A stretch of DNA of 64,000 bases from Pyrrhosoma nymphula (lineage: Eukaryota; Arthropoda; Insecta; Odonata; Coenagrionidae), in the NCBI GenBank assembly GCA_963573305.1, contig OY754339.1:91357838-91421837 (forward strand). The letters are read 5' to 3'. A program made the position numbers and the translations under genes. The notes under the pieces are model-generated. The model did not search any database. It saw only the letters and a list, made by a program, of their open reading frames with translations, and was not told the DNA's origin. Each line of letters opens with the position of its first letter. The stretch's first letter is position 1. Below are positions 13,110-23,807 of the stretch, piece by piece.

Positions 13110-13330
13110 TCAACACGAGCATTATCATTAGACCTCTCTCATTATTTGCATCAAGTATCCAATGCTTGGTCGACCTCGATAGCTCTTCCCATTCGTATCT
13201 CCTTCAATGAATGTTTCCAAGAGACGTTTATATCGCAGAATGCATCAAATATGTTTGTCACGTTTTTCTTATGTATACGCATTTGCAACCAAAGCTTTTT
13301 CCTACAATTAGCCATTAATTTGGCGCCCCC
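13110..13330 (-). pseudogene. LINE reverse-transcriptase C-terminal remnant
   Basis: The minus strand reads LETFIEGDTNGKSYRGRPSI followed by GYLMQI, the conserved tail found downstream of the reverse transcriptase in many insect non-LTR elements (EG..GKR.RGRP..YL.QI). Stops interrupt both sides. Only this tail is recognisable; the clade (RTE or similar) is a guess. Confidence 0.5.
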
Positions 13331-13542
13331 GCCTCCTGTTGCTGTGAATCAAGGTCGCAAGGGCCATGGGCCGCCCTTTGAGTACCCAATTTCACTTACG
13401 AGGACTCAGAGAAAATTATTTGGAATGCATTTTCACGGATTTTTGCACGAATTAAGTAAGCAAGGAGCAGTTAGATACAGGTGGGAAAGTTAGGTAGAGG
13501 ACCAGTTAAGTGAAATTGGAGCAGTTAGAGGAGCAGTGAAGG

Positions 13543-14742
13543 GTCGCGTTCCGAAATTCACTGCCAGTACTGGCAGTGCGGCCAAACCGTTCCGTAATCA
13601 ACTGGCAGCACTGCACAGCGACCAATGACGTCAGCCAATTGATGAAGTTTCTCACGGTGAACTCTTCTGCCGCTACTACAGCCCAAGAGCAGCAGTAAAG
13701 CAGGCAGACATCGAACATATGGCGGAAAAAGCAAATCAACAACGTCAATAAATACAATCAGAAGAGTTTAGAGAAACTGCTTCAAACATTTTAATGCTTA
13801 TATCAGCGAGAGAGAAAAGTCTCAAAGCACTTAAATAGCCAACAGTATCATATCAGCGTCTAATAGTTTAGAAAACGCATTTTTCTGTCAAGTTTGTAAG
13901 ATAATGAAGTACCAGTTATTCGTACCGGCGAATATCTCTTTAGAATAAAAGCGTTAATAAAATGATGAGGGAGTGAAGAACATCATAAGTGATACAAGTA
14001 GTGAAGCAAATTTATTTGCAAATGATAGCGGCTTCTGAAATTACCAAAAATTAATTTAACGTCATACGTATGTAATTCCTTCTCTGCCGGTGGGTGAAAA
14101 CGCCCTGTCGCCATCTCTCGGTGAACTTTAAGGGCTACTCTTTGGGGTATTTGGTTAATATAAACCCCCTGCCGCGCCGATTCCAGTGATTCTTATGAGA
14201 CTAGGTAGCTCGGTGGTTTGAGCATTCGGCGCGACATCGGTGCGACATTCGATATCACTCTTGGAAATGGTTCGTACAACTGGCCATGAAGAAAATCCAG
14301 GGCTAGAAAAATATATTCTAGGATATGTTTATAAGCCCAAGATTAAAAATGATTATAATAAATTCGATAATGTTAACTATAACGGAGATTTGTTTAAAAC
14401 AACAGGGTTTTTTCCTCCATACTCGGGTAGCTGACGCGAATTCATTTTATTCTCATCAGAGAAATTATACAATTAGTATGAAGTAACATTAAGTAGCAAG
14501 GCAATGAAAATTAGAATTTAATTAGAATGCTCTTTACCAATGTCATAAGGATTAGCATTAAGAATTAACGCATTGGAAGATCGCTTATAATAAATAACCA
14601 CGCAATTCGGCCATATTGAATTTCAAGCCACTACCGACCGTTCCGAAATTCATGCTACTGTAGCAGCCGCAGTACAGCTTCACGTTCCGTTTCACGGCAG
14701 CACAGGCAGTATGTACTGGCAGTGAATTTCGGAACGCGCCCA
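13543..14742. mobile_element. DNA transposon with about 30-bp TIRs, non-autonomous
   Basis: The left end starts GGGTCGCGTTCCGAAATTCA and the right end closes with GTGAATTTCGGAACGCGCCC, an inverted repeat of about 30 bp with one base missing. Both ends also contain further short CTGGCAG palindromes. The interior has no transposase that I can read. The ends resemble PIF/Harbinger-type termini, but no clear 2-3 bp target duplication could be resolved, so the superfamily is uncertain. Confidence 0.6.
14195..14270 (+). repeat. tRNA-derived SINE head fragment
   Basis: TAGCTCGGTGGTTTGAGC matches a tRNA D-arm/box A, and is followed by CGGCGCGACATCGG, a motif repeated at about 62705. It lies inside the TIR element at 13543-14742. 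Box B is missing. Confidence 0.4.
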
Positions 14743-14849
14743 AGGTTAGCTGGATTTTGGAAGACCCAGCGTTTTCGCCAATCGTCCTAGTGACAGCAGT
14801 AAATGATGAGATTGAATGAGGACAACTGAGTGAAAAGCTGGTGTAGATC

Positions 14850-15150
14850 AATCATCAAAAGAGGTAGGTGATGATGAAATTTTCTAAGTAGAACGGCTAG
14901 ACAAATTAATAGTAGGAGGGCATAAAGTAGAGGAAGTTGATTTTTTCCGTCATCAAGGGAGTGATTTGGGTCGGAGATAGGTTCAGGAATAAGGGATTAA
15001 GGTGCATAAGTGTAATGTCTAGTGTATATGAAATATAGTTCAACGTCTAATAATAATAATTAGTTATGTTGTCTCCGGTGTGACTTCATGGAATTTGCTC
15101 GGCATTTTGAATGAGAAGAGTAACTATGAAAATCCACATAAAATTTATTC
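14850..15150. other. Unassigned intergenic stretch
   Basis: No coding or repeat signal seen here. Confidence 0.4.
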
Positions 15151-15151
15151 C

Positions 15152-15281
15152 TCAGTCTTGGGTGTGGAAGAAAAGAAGGTCAAGAAGATGGAGATAATCG
15201 TCAAGATTTTATGTCACAGTCTTGGGTGTGGAAAAAAGAAAGGTCAAGAAGATGGAGATAATCGTCAAGATGAAGGTGAAG
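15152..15281 (+). repeat. Two-copy 65-bp tandem repeat
   Basis: CAGTCTTGGGTGTGGAA and the following sequence, ending GAGATAATCGTCAAGAT, occur twice with a 65-nt period, starting at about 15152 and 15217. A third copy lies inverted at 15974-16095, so the palindromic insertion at 15560-15792 sits between inverted copies. Confidence 0.7.
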
Positions 15282-15605
15282 GTGAAGTTTTCTGGAAGTG
15301 TTAGGGTTGAGTTGGGAGAGGAAGGTAAAGGTATGCTCGCGTACCCGCAAGCTCGCGAAAATGCTGTGAAGATATTGATGCCAAATGGAGAAGCTTCTTC
15401 CATCTTGGAAACTTATCCTTAAAAATATGCAGTAAAATACCCAAAGATAAAATTAAAGTGGCTTCTTACAATAAGTAGGGCCTTAATAACCTGCTATCTC
15501 CCAATGAATACAAAATTCCCTTGTGTGAAAAAGTGGAGAGTACAAACACAAATGAGAATTATGGACAAATGAAAAAACGTAGTGGACTCCACAGTTAATT
15601 TTATT

Positions 15606-15647
15606 GAGACGACCTAGGTTTCGACACGTTGTGTCATCTTCAGGTCT
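15606..15647 (-). ncRNA. Hammerhead ribozyme, canonical core
   Basis: On the minus strand: AGAC (stem I), CTGAAGA core, stem II GACAC/GTGTC with a 3-nt loop, GAAA, a very short stem III (CC/GG), cleavage triplet GTC, then GTCT, which pairs with AGAC. All core bases and both flanking pairings match a type I hammerhead with minimal helix III. Such minimal forms usually need to dimerise to cleave well. Confidence 0.75.
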
Positions 15648-15666
15648 GACACGTTGTGTCATCTTC

Positions 15667-15704
15667 AGACCTGAAGATGGCACGTGTCGAAACCTTGGTC
15701 GTCT
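15667..15704 (+). ncRNA. Hammerhead ribozyme, second copy with altered stem II
   Basis: AGAC at 15667-15670, CTGAAGA at 15671-15677, GAAA at 15689-15692, GGTC ending at 15700 and GTCT at 15701-15704. Stem II (GGCAC/GTGTC) has lost its loop bases and has one G-U pair, so this copy may fold less well than its inverted partner. Confidence 0.65.
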
Positions 15705-15973
15705 CAATAAAATTAACTGTGGAGTCCACTACGTTTTTTCATTTGTCCATAAAGGAAAACTTCCACCACATCTCGCCGGAATTCATATCCTCCACAAATG
15801 AGAATGTTCGGCAGTGTATATTGAACAGACAGGACGCGAACGAGTAATTATGTTATCCTCCCATTCTCCTGTTCTAGACATTCCTAGATTCAAAACCTAA
15901 GGCTCCCCGTGAGGGGGCATCCCCGCACATTGTATCATACATTTTTACCCCCTCCTTAGACATGCCGCGAGCA

Positions 15974-16095
15974 CAACGGGAGTTTCCCATACTTTCCCCT
16001 CCGCTGCTCAACCCTAACACCTCCAGAAAACTTCCCCCCCCCATCCTGACGATTTTCTCCATTTTCTTGACCTTCCTTTCTTCCACACCCAAGAC
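15974..16095 (-). repeat. Inverted copy of the 15.2-kb repeat
   Basis: Carries the reverse complement of the 65-bp repeat and of the adjacent CTGGAAGTGTTAGGGTTGAG block found at about 15293. It lies 0.7 kb from the direct copies. Confidence 0.65.
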
Positions 16096-16099
16096 TCGA

Positions 16100-16870
16100 C
16101 CAGATCACACCATAAAACTTCCCCACCTTCTGCCCTTCTCACTTGTTATAGGCACTTGTGTCTTCTGTAAAAATGTACTTAATGATTACGCGCTAGATCG
16201 AAACCTGATCGCCTCTTAAATACATTTTATGTGAAATTACAAAGTTACCCTTATCATATAAAAAAAGTACGTCTTCCGAGTCTCCAGCCATTATGACAAA
16301 GAGGCCATTATTATGAGGAGACTCGGAGGGGCCTGTTACAGCAGTATCAATAAAAATAATAAGTGTAAGGCAAAATAACAAATTGGTCGGATTTGGCGAC
16401 AGAGAATAAAAATTCAAAAAAAAACTTAGTTCAGAAGAGCTTAGCATGGTTTGGAAACTAGTTAGCGGAAAGAGGACGTACTTTTAAAATGGAGGCATTG
16501 GTGACTTGGGAATGGGAGATAGTTAGGAGGTTGATCTGGGCAGGGAGGAACACTAACAAGCGTATGATATCATAGCGCAGGAATGGAAATTGGTGAAGGA
16601 GAATCGGAGTAGATAACAAAGAGGCTGGATAGCATCATGATTTCGAATGCCACGTCTAAGACGAAGGTGAGAGGGAAGACTAGCTTAGGAAGCACGGTAA
16701 GAGGTAGCAAAAGAAAAAGACAATTGGATAACACGACTGGGAGTAGAAGGCATGGAGAGCTAATAAGAGACTCAATGATGAGATTGAGGATTAATCCGAG
16801 GAAAATTAAAAAAAAAATCCTCAAATTGGAGAAGTTAAAGACCATACTAATCAATTGGTAGAATTCTGAA
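16100..16870. other. Unassigned, no gene recognised
   Basis: A basic 74-codon open frame at 16637-16861 has no recognisable domain. No other signal. Confidence 0.4.
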
Positions 16871-16874
16871 ATCG

Positions 16875-17545
16875 CGATGACGATCGTATCATACTGAAAT
16901 TTTGCAGACTAATAGTTCAAGTTTGAGGAAAATTGTAGGATATTTTTACAAAATCTCAGGGCCACAAAAGGCCCTTTGGTGGTCTACGTTACGTATTGGG
17001 TTTTGTGCAGTGGCTTCAATTTTTTGCTTTTTAAAATTACTTCCGCTCAAGAGAGAGGGTTGGATTTTTTTATCAAACGGCTGAAAGAATTAAGTTTATA
17101 GTTCTTTCGATCAATTACCTTTTCCAATTCATATTTGTCTGAAAATCGCGTTTTTAGCTGCAAAAACGCATATTTTTCTCTGAAACCAACAATAACATAT
17201 TTCCTTGAAGCCAGATTTTGGTCTTTAACGCATTAAAAATTCATATTGCTTAGTTAAGCTGATTAGGAATGCGAAGTACATATTGGGTTTTGTGCAATGG
17301 TTTATACTTTTTTCCTTTTTAACACTACTTTCACTCAAGATAGGGAGTAAATATTTATTTGAGCATTTATTTGATGAGTTTTGGAGCATGTGTGATCCAT
17401 TTCAGATCCATTATTACGTGCTTAGCTGAAAAATCTCACATTTTTCTCTGAAATCAACAATAGCATATTTCCTTGACAACCAGAGATTTTATTTTTCAAA
17501 GAATATTCACGCCTCTAGCATTTAAATATCACGTTTTCCTGCAGA
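16875..17545 (-). repeat. Dispersed repeat, right copy (two monomers, inverted)
   Basis: Reverse complement of the 10311-10760 repeat. The monomer that contains AAGGAAATATG and ends in GCACAAAACCCAATA occurs twice here (about 16990-17215 and 17280-17490), against once in the left copy. It ends at CTGCAG (17539-17544), as the left copy does. Confidence 0.6.
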
Positions 17546-17549
17546 CCCA

Positions 17550-17990
17550 TGATAGCACGTAGAAAGAAAATCTGTATAAGAAGGGCCCAGAGTCCCAAGG
17601 GCCCCATGGTAGATTGCTTCGTGGGGTAATCGATAAATTCAATGTATATTTACAACAAGTATAGTCTTCGATGTCTATTCTCATAGTAGCTCTCATAGAG
17701 GCACTGCATGTATATGAGAGAACACTTACGTAGTAAATGATACACATAAAGGAATTGAATATACTCCACACTAAATTAAATGTGCAAGAATACTTAGGAG
17801 CAGCGAATAGTAATGGTAATAATGCCTATGTTGCTACAACAAACACATCGTTGTTTATTATCTTTTAATACTCAGATGTATTACACGTAGTGGACCGGTC
17901 TGCCTCTAATAATGATTGCGAATTGTTTTTAGACCAATTTCCACATCATAAACGTTGCGAGTGATTTATAAATGTTTAAAGGTGTTAAAG
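17550..17990. other. Unassigned intergenic stretch
   Basis: AT-rich sequence with no feature I can support. Confidence 0.4.
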
Positions 17991-18019
17991 TGCAGTTAAC
18001 TACATTCACTCAGTTTTGG

Positions 18020-18165
18020 GTTTACCGTGCATGAAAGAGGACTATCTCTACGTGCACCTGGAAAACGGTCAGCATGTCTACTACATCGAACACGGCTGGT
18101 GTCCTAACACCCCCCGCCACACGCCTATTGAGGCGGCTTGCGGGGTAGTATGTAGATGAACACAA
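18020..18165 (+). pseudogene. Possible Helitron helicase fragment
   Basis: The frame reads YLYVHLENGQHVYYIEHG followed by PPRHTPIEAACGVVCR, which resembles the Helitron RepHel pattern (VHLENGQ.VYF... PP..TTLTAFF.LC). It is only about 45 codons long and has no flanking Helitron ends. It could be a chance resemblance. Confidence 0.4.
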
Positions 18166-18444
18166 CGTACAAGATAAGATACAAACTACTCAAATGACCA
18201 CGCCAACAGTATTCTCCAAGCTTCGTGATTTTCTTATAAAATAAGTTCAATGTTTTTCACATCCCTTGAATTTCAAGGGGCACCTTCCGCTAGTAATATG
18301 TAAAGGATAGATCCGTATAGCTCACTCTCAAACGTCCAGTGGCCACCGGTTGGTTAACATGAAGTTAATGGTTTGAGGCGTAACTTAAGGAACTCCTTAA
18401 TATTTGAAAAGTAAAAACCTTGTTTGTTCCACATAAATAATTTT

Positions 18445-18487
18445 ACTGCCGACCTCGGTTTCGTCGCTGGGCGACATCATCAGGTAG
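18445..18487 (-). ncRNA. Hammerhead-like motif in left Penelope end
   Basis: Minus strand: TAC, CTGATGA, stem II GTCGC/GCGAC with a 3-nt loop, GAAA, stem III CCG/CGG with a 4-nt loop, then CA and GTA, which pairs with TAC. Everything fits a hammerhead except position 16.1, which is C where U is expected, so activity is doubtful. Confidence 0.6.
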
Positions 18488-18514
18488 TTAATTGAAAAAT
18501 TTTCACACAATATA

Positions 18515-18527
18515 TAGGTACACTGGG
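18515..18527 (+). repeat. Left target-site duplication of the LINE
   Basis: TAGGTACACTGGG, repeated exactly at 23808-23820. Confidence 0.9.
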
Positions 18528-18940
18528 GGGGGTGAGGGGTGTGTGATCCCAGGGTGTGTGGTGGTGACCATCACACACCAAGACCGTCATGCGTGGTGAA
18601 GAGCCACAACCTCCACGAGGTGCCCCTGGTTTTCGCAGAACATGACGGATCTAGACCTGGCGGTCGATAAACTGCTCCCATCATCACGGTGCGTCCCTGT
18701 GCCAATGGTGACCGCATCCGCGGGGCGGAGGGTAAGAAGTCACTAACAGGTGAGACTCCGGATACAGGGCGACCTCCGGTTTTATTTAGCCTTACCTATG
18801 CATGCGGGGCTCTGCATGGGCGGACCCCCCTATTTCCCTAGCTACTCGTGGGAACTTTATGGAACCTTTAAATAAAAAACCTCGGAGCCCGCTGAAAAGC
18901 GGACTCCACCAAGGACTCTTGCAGTCCATTTTCCCTAACC

Positions 18941-20068
18941 ATGGAGGAGGCACTGTTGGTGAGCCCCAGTGGTCGCCCCTCTTCTACCTCAACCCTGTGG
19001 GCCCCTTCGGGGAACCCTATTCTCCTAAGCCACCCTTCTATACCTAGTAGGGACGGCAACTTGTCATCAGATTCGTCTGAATCCACAATCAAGGCACCTG
19101 AATCTAGTAAGGAGATGGATTCAGATTCAGGAGCCTCTAATGCTACCCTGAAAAATATCGCAGGGAGACTGAAGGACCTCTCCACGGGGACTTCGCACCA
19201 ACCAAGCGGCGCAACCAAAAGGTGGAGACGCGCCGAAAGACGTAAGGTGAGACGCGCCGAAAGAGCTGCAGGAGGACCTGCTCACCCTCCTGCCTTAGGA
19301 GGAACTGCCGACGGCAAGCCCACCGGCGGAACCACTGGGCGGGGGGTGGACACCACAGAGACCACAGGCAGCTCCTCCCTGAAAAGGGATAGGACCCCTG
19401 GGGACACGCCTAATGCCTCACAGGATCTAAAAAGGGCCAGAACTGCGCCCACCTATGCTCAAATAACAAGAGACACAAAAAGGATGGCGATTGTGCCAGT
19501 TAATTACCCCGAGGTGATGATGAAAGAAAACTGGCACCAGTTGGCCGTATCAAAGTTGGAGGAGTTGTGGGACACAGCACCAGCTGAACAGGAGGTCCCA
19601 CTCTTCGAAGCCAACAGGTTCTTGAATGGCGCAGTGGAGTTCGCCTGCGCCAATGAGTACTCGGCCTCTTGGCTTGAGAGGGCGGTAAATATCATTGGGC
19701 CCTTCGAGGGAACCGAGGTTAAGGTTGTCGATGCCGACAGCCTTATCAAAAGAAGAAGGACGATGGTGTGGGTCCCGGGACCGAGTAGACCCGAAACCAA
19801 AACCCTTCTGGAGAGGCTGAAGAGAGCCAACCCGGGGCTCCAGACCACCTTATGGAGGCCATATGAGAGATGTGTAGTCGAACAAGGGACAAGATTTGTC
19901 CTGGGAGTCGACGAAAAATCGGCGGCCTTCATGGCTAGCCCCACCTTTAAACCAAATGTGGGGATGCAGAAGGCAGAGGTGACCTTCCTTGGCAGGTCGG
20001 GGGGACCAGAGAAGCCCCCAAGGACCCCTGGAGCGGAGGGGGTCGCAGAGGATAAAGAATTAGCCTAA
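18941..20068 (+). CDS. LINE ORF1 protein (gag-like, DUF4780-type domain)
   Basis: 375 residues, thought to bind the element RNA during retrotransposition. Residues 1-170 are low complexity: rich in Ser, Gly, Pro and Thr, with a very basic block (RWRRAERRKVRRAERA) near 93. Residues about 180-345 form a folded region (MAIVPVNYPE near 182, GAVEFACANEYSASWLERAV in the middle, WVPGPSRPETK and TTLWRP later) matching the DUF4780 type seen in insect retrotransposon ORF1 proteins. No CCHC zinc knuckle is visible. Its TAA abuts the ATG of ORF2 directly (TAAATG), suggesting coupled termination and reinitiation. An alternative frame starts at 18802 but lacks family support. Confidence 0.8.
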   Translation: MEEALLVSPSGRPSSTSTLWAPSGNPILLSHPSIPSRDGNLSSDSSESTIKAPESSKEMDSDSGASNATLKNIAGRLKDLSTGTSHQPSGATKRWRRAERRKVRRAERAAGGPAHPPALGGTADGKPTGGTTGRGVDTTETTGSSSLKRDRTPGDTPNASQDLKRARTAPTYAQITRDTKRMAIVPVNYPEVMMKENWHQLAVSKLEELWDTAPAEQEVPLFEANRFLNGAVEFACANEYSASWLERAVNIIGPFEGTEVKVVDADSLIKRRRTMVWVPGPSRPETKTLLERLKRANPGLQTTLWRPYERCVVEQGTRFVLGVDEKSAAFMASPTFKPNVGMQKAEVTFLGRSGGPEKPPRTPGAEGVAEDKELA

Positions 20069-23000
20069 ATGACAGGTATTCACTGTCTCCAGGCTAATAT
20101 TCAGCACAGCAAGGCTGCCTCTGGGATCCTGCAAAGGATCCTATCAGAAGGTAAGGTCAAAATTGCACTGATTCAGGAACCCTGGGCCTTCCGGGGTCGA
20201 GTTAGAGGTTTAAACATGACAATGGGTAAATTATTCTTTTGTACCACAGTCGATAGACCTAGAGCTTGTATCTATGTTAATGGGTTAAGTGCTATGCATT
20301 TACCAGAATTTATCACCAGGGACCAGGCAGCTGTTGTGCTTAGTCTTGGGGACGGTGGAAATGAGAGGAGAGTGGTCGTCTGCTCTTCCTACCTGCCATA
20401 TGACGCTCCAGGTCCACCACCTTCGGATGAACTGGAGAGACTGGTAAGCTATTGTAGAGTAAAAAATTGGGACCTCCTTGTTGGATGCGACGCTAACTCA
20501 CACCATACAGTGTGGGGTAGCAGCAACACGAACAACAGAGGGGAGGCCATGATGGAGTATCTGATGTCAACGGAAATGCATATACTCAATAGGGGGGCTC
20601 AGCCCACCTTTTCGAACAGCATAAGGGAAGAAGTGCTTGATTTAACGCTTTGCACCAATTCTATGGTGGAATGCATTAAAGAATGGAGAGTGTCAGGTGA
20701 GGTCACACTGTCTGACCACCGACACATACTCTTCACTTTAACAAAGGTTAGCAACAGGCCAATCACATATAGGAATCCCAGATCCACGGACTGGAGGAGA
20801 TACAGAGAACTGCTTGGAGGACTACTATCACAGGCACCCCAATGCAAATTCAAGAAAGTAGATGAGATAGACGTAGCTGTGGGACACCTACAGGACAGCA
20901 TAATCTCAGCCTACAAAGCAAGCTGCCCTATTAAGAGCAGGAAGGAGGGAGGCAAGCTGCCCTGGTGGGGCACCGAGTTGGAGCATCTCCGCAGGGAGAC
21001 CAGGAAACTCTTTAATAAAGCAAAGAGGACCACAATGCCTAAAGACTGGGACAACTTCAAAGCTGCCCAGCGTAGGTACAAGGCGACAATCAAACGTTCA
21101 AAACGAGAATCTTGGAAGATCTTCTGCGGAAACATGGAGGCCATTCCTCAAATGGAAAGATTCCATAAAGTTATTTCAAAAGACCCAGAAGCACGAGTGG
21201 GGGCTCTTTTGCTTCCCTCGGGTAACTTCACGTCATCTGACAAGGAAGCATTAAAGCTCATGCTGGAGACACACTTTCCAGGCTTCTTGGAGGGCGAGGA
21301 GATGCACCATAGGAGGCCTCCCATCCGTCCGGCTCGGACGGAGTGGAGATTGGCCTCCAGCATTGTAACATATCATGCTACCAGATGGGCGATCACAAGC
21401 TTTAGCCCATACAAATCTGCTGGAGAAGATGGTATCTTTCCGGCACTTCTGCAAGAGGGACAGGAACTAATACTGCTACCAATTGTCAGAATTTTCCGAT
21501 CCTGCCTGGCGTACGGATATGTTCCAAAAACCTGGAGGATCACCAAAGTAGTTTTTATCCCAAAACCAGGAAAGACAGACTACACCAAGGCTGGCTCCTT
21601 TAGAGGAATCAGCCTCATGTCCTTCATGCTCAAAGCATTGGAGAAAATAGTGTACAGGTATATAAGAGAGGGACCTTTAAAGGACCATCCTCTACACCCG
21701 TTTCAACATGCCTACCAAAAAAGGAAAGTCGGTCGAAACAGCGCTCCACAACCTAATTTATATGATTGAGGGAGTACTGGAACACGGGATGTATGGTTTG
21801 GGGACTTTCCTTGATATAGAGGGAGCCTTCAACAATACATCCTTCGACCAAATCTGCTGCGCAGCCAGGAGACATGGGGTCCACCCACATATTGTGAGCT
21901 GGATCAAACACATGTTGGAAGAAAGGATTGTCAAGGCTGTCCTGAGGGACAGCACGAAGGAAGTGGCCATGACTAAAGGATGTCCACAGGGAGGGGTGTT
22001 ATCTCCCCTCTTGTGGAACCTGGTCATCGATGAGCTAATCACGAGGCTAAATAAAACCGGAGCCTTCACTCAGGGGTATGCAGACGATGTGGCGATCCTC
22101 ATCACCGGCAAATACCTCAATACCGTCTCCGGACTTATGCAAAAAGCCCTAGACAGGACGATGGTCTGGTGTAACGAAACAGGGTTGACGGTGAACCCTG
22201 ACAAAACTAAGCTCATACTGTTCACTAATAAGAGAAAGAGGGATGGATTTGATCCTCCTTCACTGCAAGGCAGGATCTTACAACCATCCCAGACGGTCAA
22301 GTACCTTGGAGTTCTTCTGGACACCAAACTCACCTGGGGAGAACATCTTGAGGTTAAAATGAAGAAAGCATGTGCCTCCCTATGGACATGCAGGAGGGCC
22401 CTCGGCAAAACCTGGGGACTTCAGCCAAAAGCGATCAAATGGATTTACACTGCAGTGGTGAAGCCAGCCTTTCTACACTGCTCAATTGTCTGGTGGAAGA
22501 AGACTAGGCAGATTACTGCAAGGAATAAACTCAACCACCTGCAAAGAATGGCCTGTATGGGTATCACGGGAGCCATGAGAACAACCCCGACGCTGGCCCT
22601 CGAAACCCTACTGAGTCTCACACCACTTCACGTGGAAGTCGAGACGCAAGCTAGGATGGCGGCCTATCGTCTCATGAGGCAGGGACAATGGAGTGACAGA
22701 GGAAACCTCTCTGGTCACAGACAACTATGGACGGAACTTATGGAGTCGAACCCCATTTGTGAAATGGGCACATACGACATGACGGTTGCGCTCAACAAGA
22801 CACCGCCTCTCTTCAAAACCCACTTTCCAACGAGGGAATGGTGGGTCAAGGAAGGAGGTAAAGACAATGGAGCATACGTCTGGTTCACAGATGGCTCTAG
22901 AAAAGAAGGAAGAGCAGGAGCAGGGGTTCACTGCCGCCGACCTAATAAAAAGCTCTCAATCCCTTTGGGAGAGCACGCCACAGTATTCCAGGCAGAGGTC

Positions 23001-23708
23001 TTCGCTTTGCTGACCTGTGCCTATGTTGCCAAGGATATCTGCCGTAAAGGCAGACCAATTCACATATGCACCGACAGCCAAGCAGCTTTAAAAGCTCTCA
23101 CATCGCCGTGGTGTAAATCAAGGCTGCTGCTGGAATGCCGGGAAGCACTGGACTCCCTCAGCAGACAGAGCAATGTAGAACTTTTCTGGGTCCCTGGCCA
23201 CACAGGCATAACCGGAAATGAGATAGCGGATGAACTAGCAAAGGAGGGCTCGAACAGGAACCCAATTGGACCAGAGCCTTTCATACCAATCGCACCCTCT
23301 TCAGGGATTTTTAAGATCAAAGAGTGGAGCCTAGCCCAACACTCTAAGATCTGGCAGAATGTACAGGGGCTCAGGCAAGCCAAGCTCCTGATAGAAGGAC
23401 CCAGACCGGGGATGGCAAGAAAGCTTCTATCACTGGACAGAAGACAACTTCGTACGATAGTGGGACTGCTTACTGGACACTATCAGGTTATGAGGCACCT
23501 CAATCTCCTCAGAATCACAGATTCGGCGAAATGTAGATGGTGCGAGGAAGAGGACGAAACAACATCTCACGTACTCTGCAAGTGTCCAGCTTTGATGAGG
23601 ACTAGAGTTAGGCATCTGGGTTCCCCATCTTTGGAACTAGATGAAGTCAGGGGTATCCCCATAGAGGACATGTTATCCTTTAGCAGGGCGACTGGACTCT
23701 ATGGGTGA
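20069..23708 (+). pseudogene. LINE ORF2 polyprotein (endonuclease, RT, RNase H) with one frameshift
   Basis: Replication enzyme of the element. The first frame (20069-21769) holds the apurinic-type endonuclease: LQANIQHSK, IQEPW, VGCDANSHHTVWG, SDHRHI. It then enters the reverse transcriptase (AGEDGIFPALL, FRGISLMSF). At a run of six A (21717-21722) the frame shifts. The second frame carries LDIEGAFNN (motif A), KGCPQGGVLSPLLWNL (motif B) and the catalytic GYADDV. RNase H follows: WFTDGS, FQAEVFAL, ICTDSQAAL, WVPGHTGITGNEIADELAKE. A C-x2-C-x8-H-x2-C tail motif (CRWC...HVLC) closes it. Taken together the two frames cover about 1,210 codons, normal for the family. One extra A explains the break: real mutation, sequencing error or programmed slippage are all possible. 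Confidence 0.88.
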
Positions 23709-23807
23709 ATACAAACATGGTGGTTGGCACAATGGACCATTAGGTCTAAGTGCCTTAGCTCCTCCTTGGAGGAACTCCACCTACTTTTAATCTAATCTAA
23801 TCTAATC

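Larger units (their letters stand above)
15560..15792. mobile_element. Short palindromic Penelope-type insertion with hammerhead cores
   Basis: Two near-identical arms of about 85 bp (15561-15647 and 15668-15750) face each other, each carrying a hammerhead ribozyme core. The unit is flanked by a perfect 13-bp direct repeat CACAAATGAGAAT at 15547-15559 and 15793-15805, which is a target duplication. It has no coding capacity. Inverted termini with hammerhead motifs are known for Penelope-like elements; that this unit is a minimal derivative of one is inference. Confidence 0.7.
18528..23807 (+). mobile_element. Near-complete non-LTR retrotransposon (I/LOA group)
   Basis: A 5.28-kb element bounded by a perfect 13-bp target duplication and ending in four TAATC units (23788-23807). 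It has a 5' UTR of about 410 nt, ORF1 (18941-20068) and ORF2 (20069-23708). ORF2 has endonuclease, reverse transcriptase, RNase H and a Cys-rich tail, the layout of the I, LOA and related clades. Except for one frameshift the reading frames are intact, which points to a recent insertion. It sits inside a Penelope-like terminal repeat. Confidence 0.88.

Noticed and set aside
13017..13493. 158-codon plus-strand frame
   Set aside because: It lies opposite a LINE remnant readable on the minus strand, and the plus translation has no recognisable domain.
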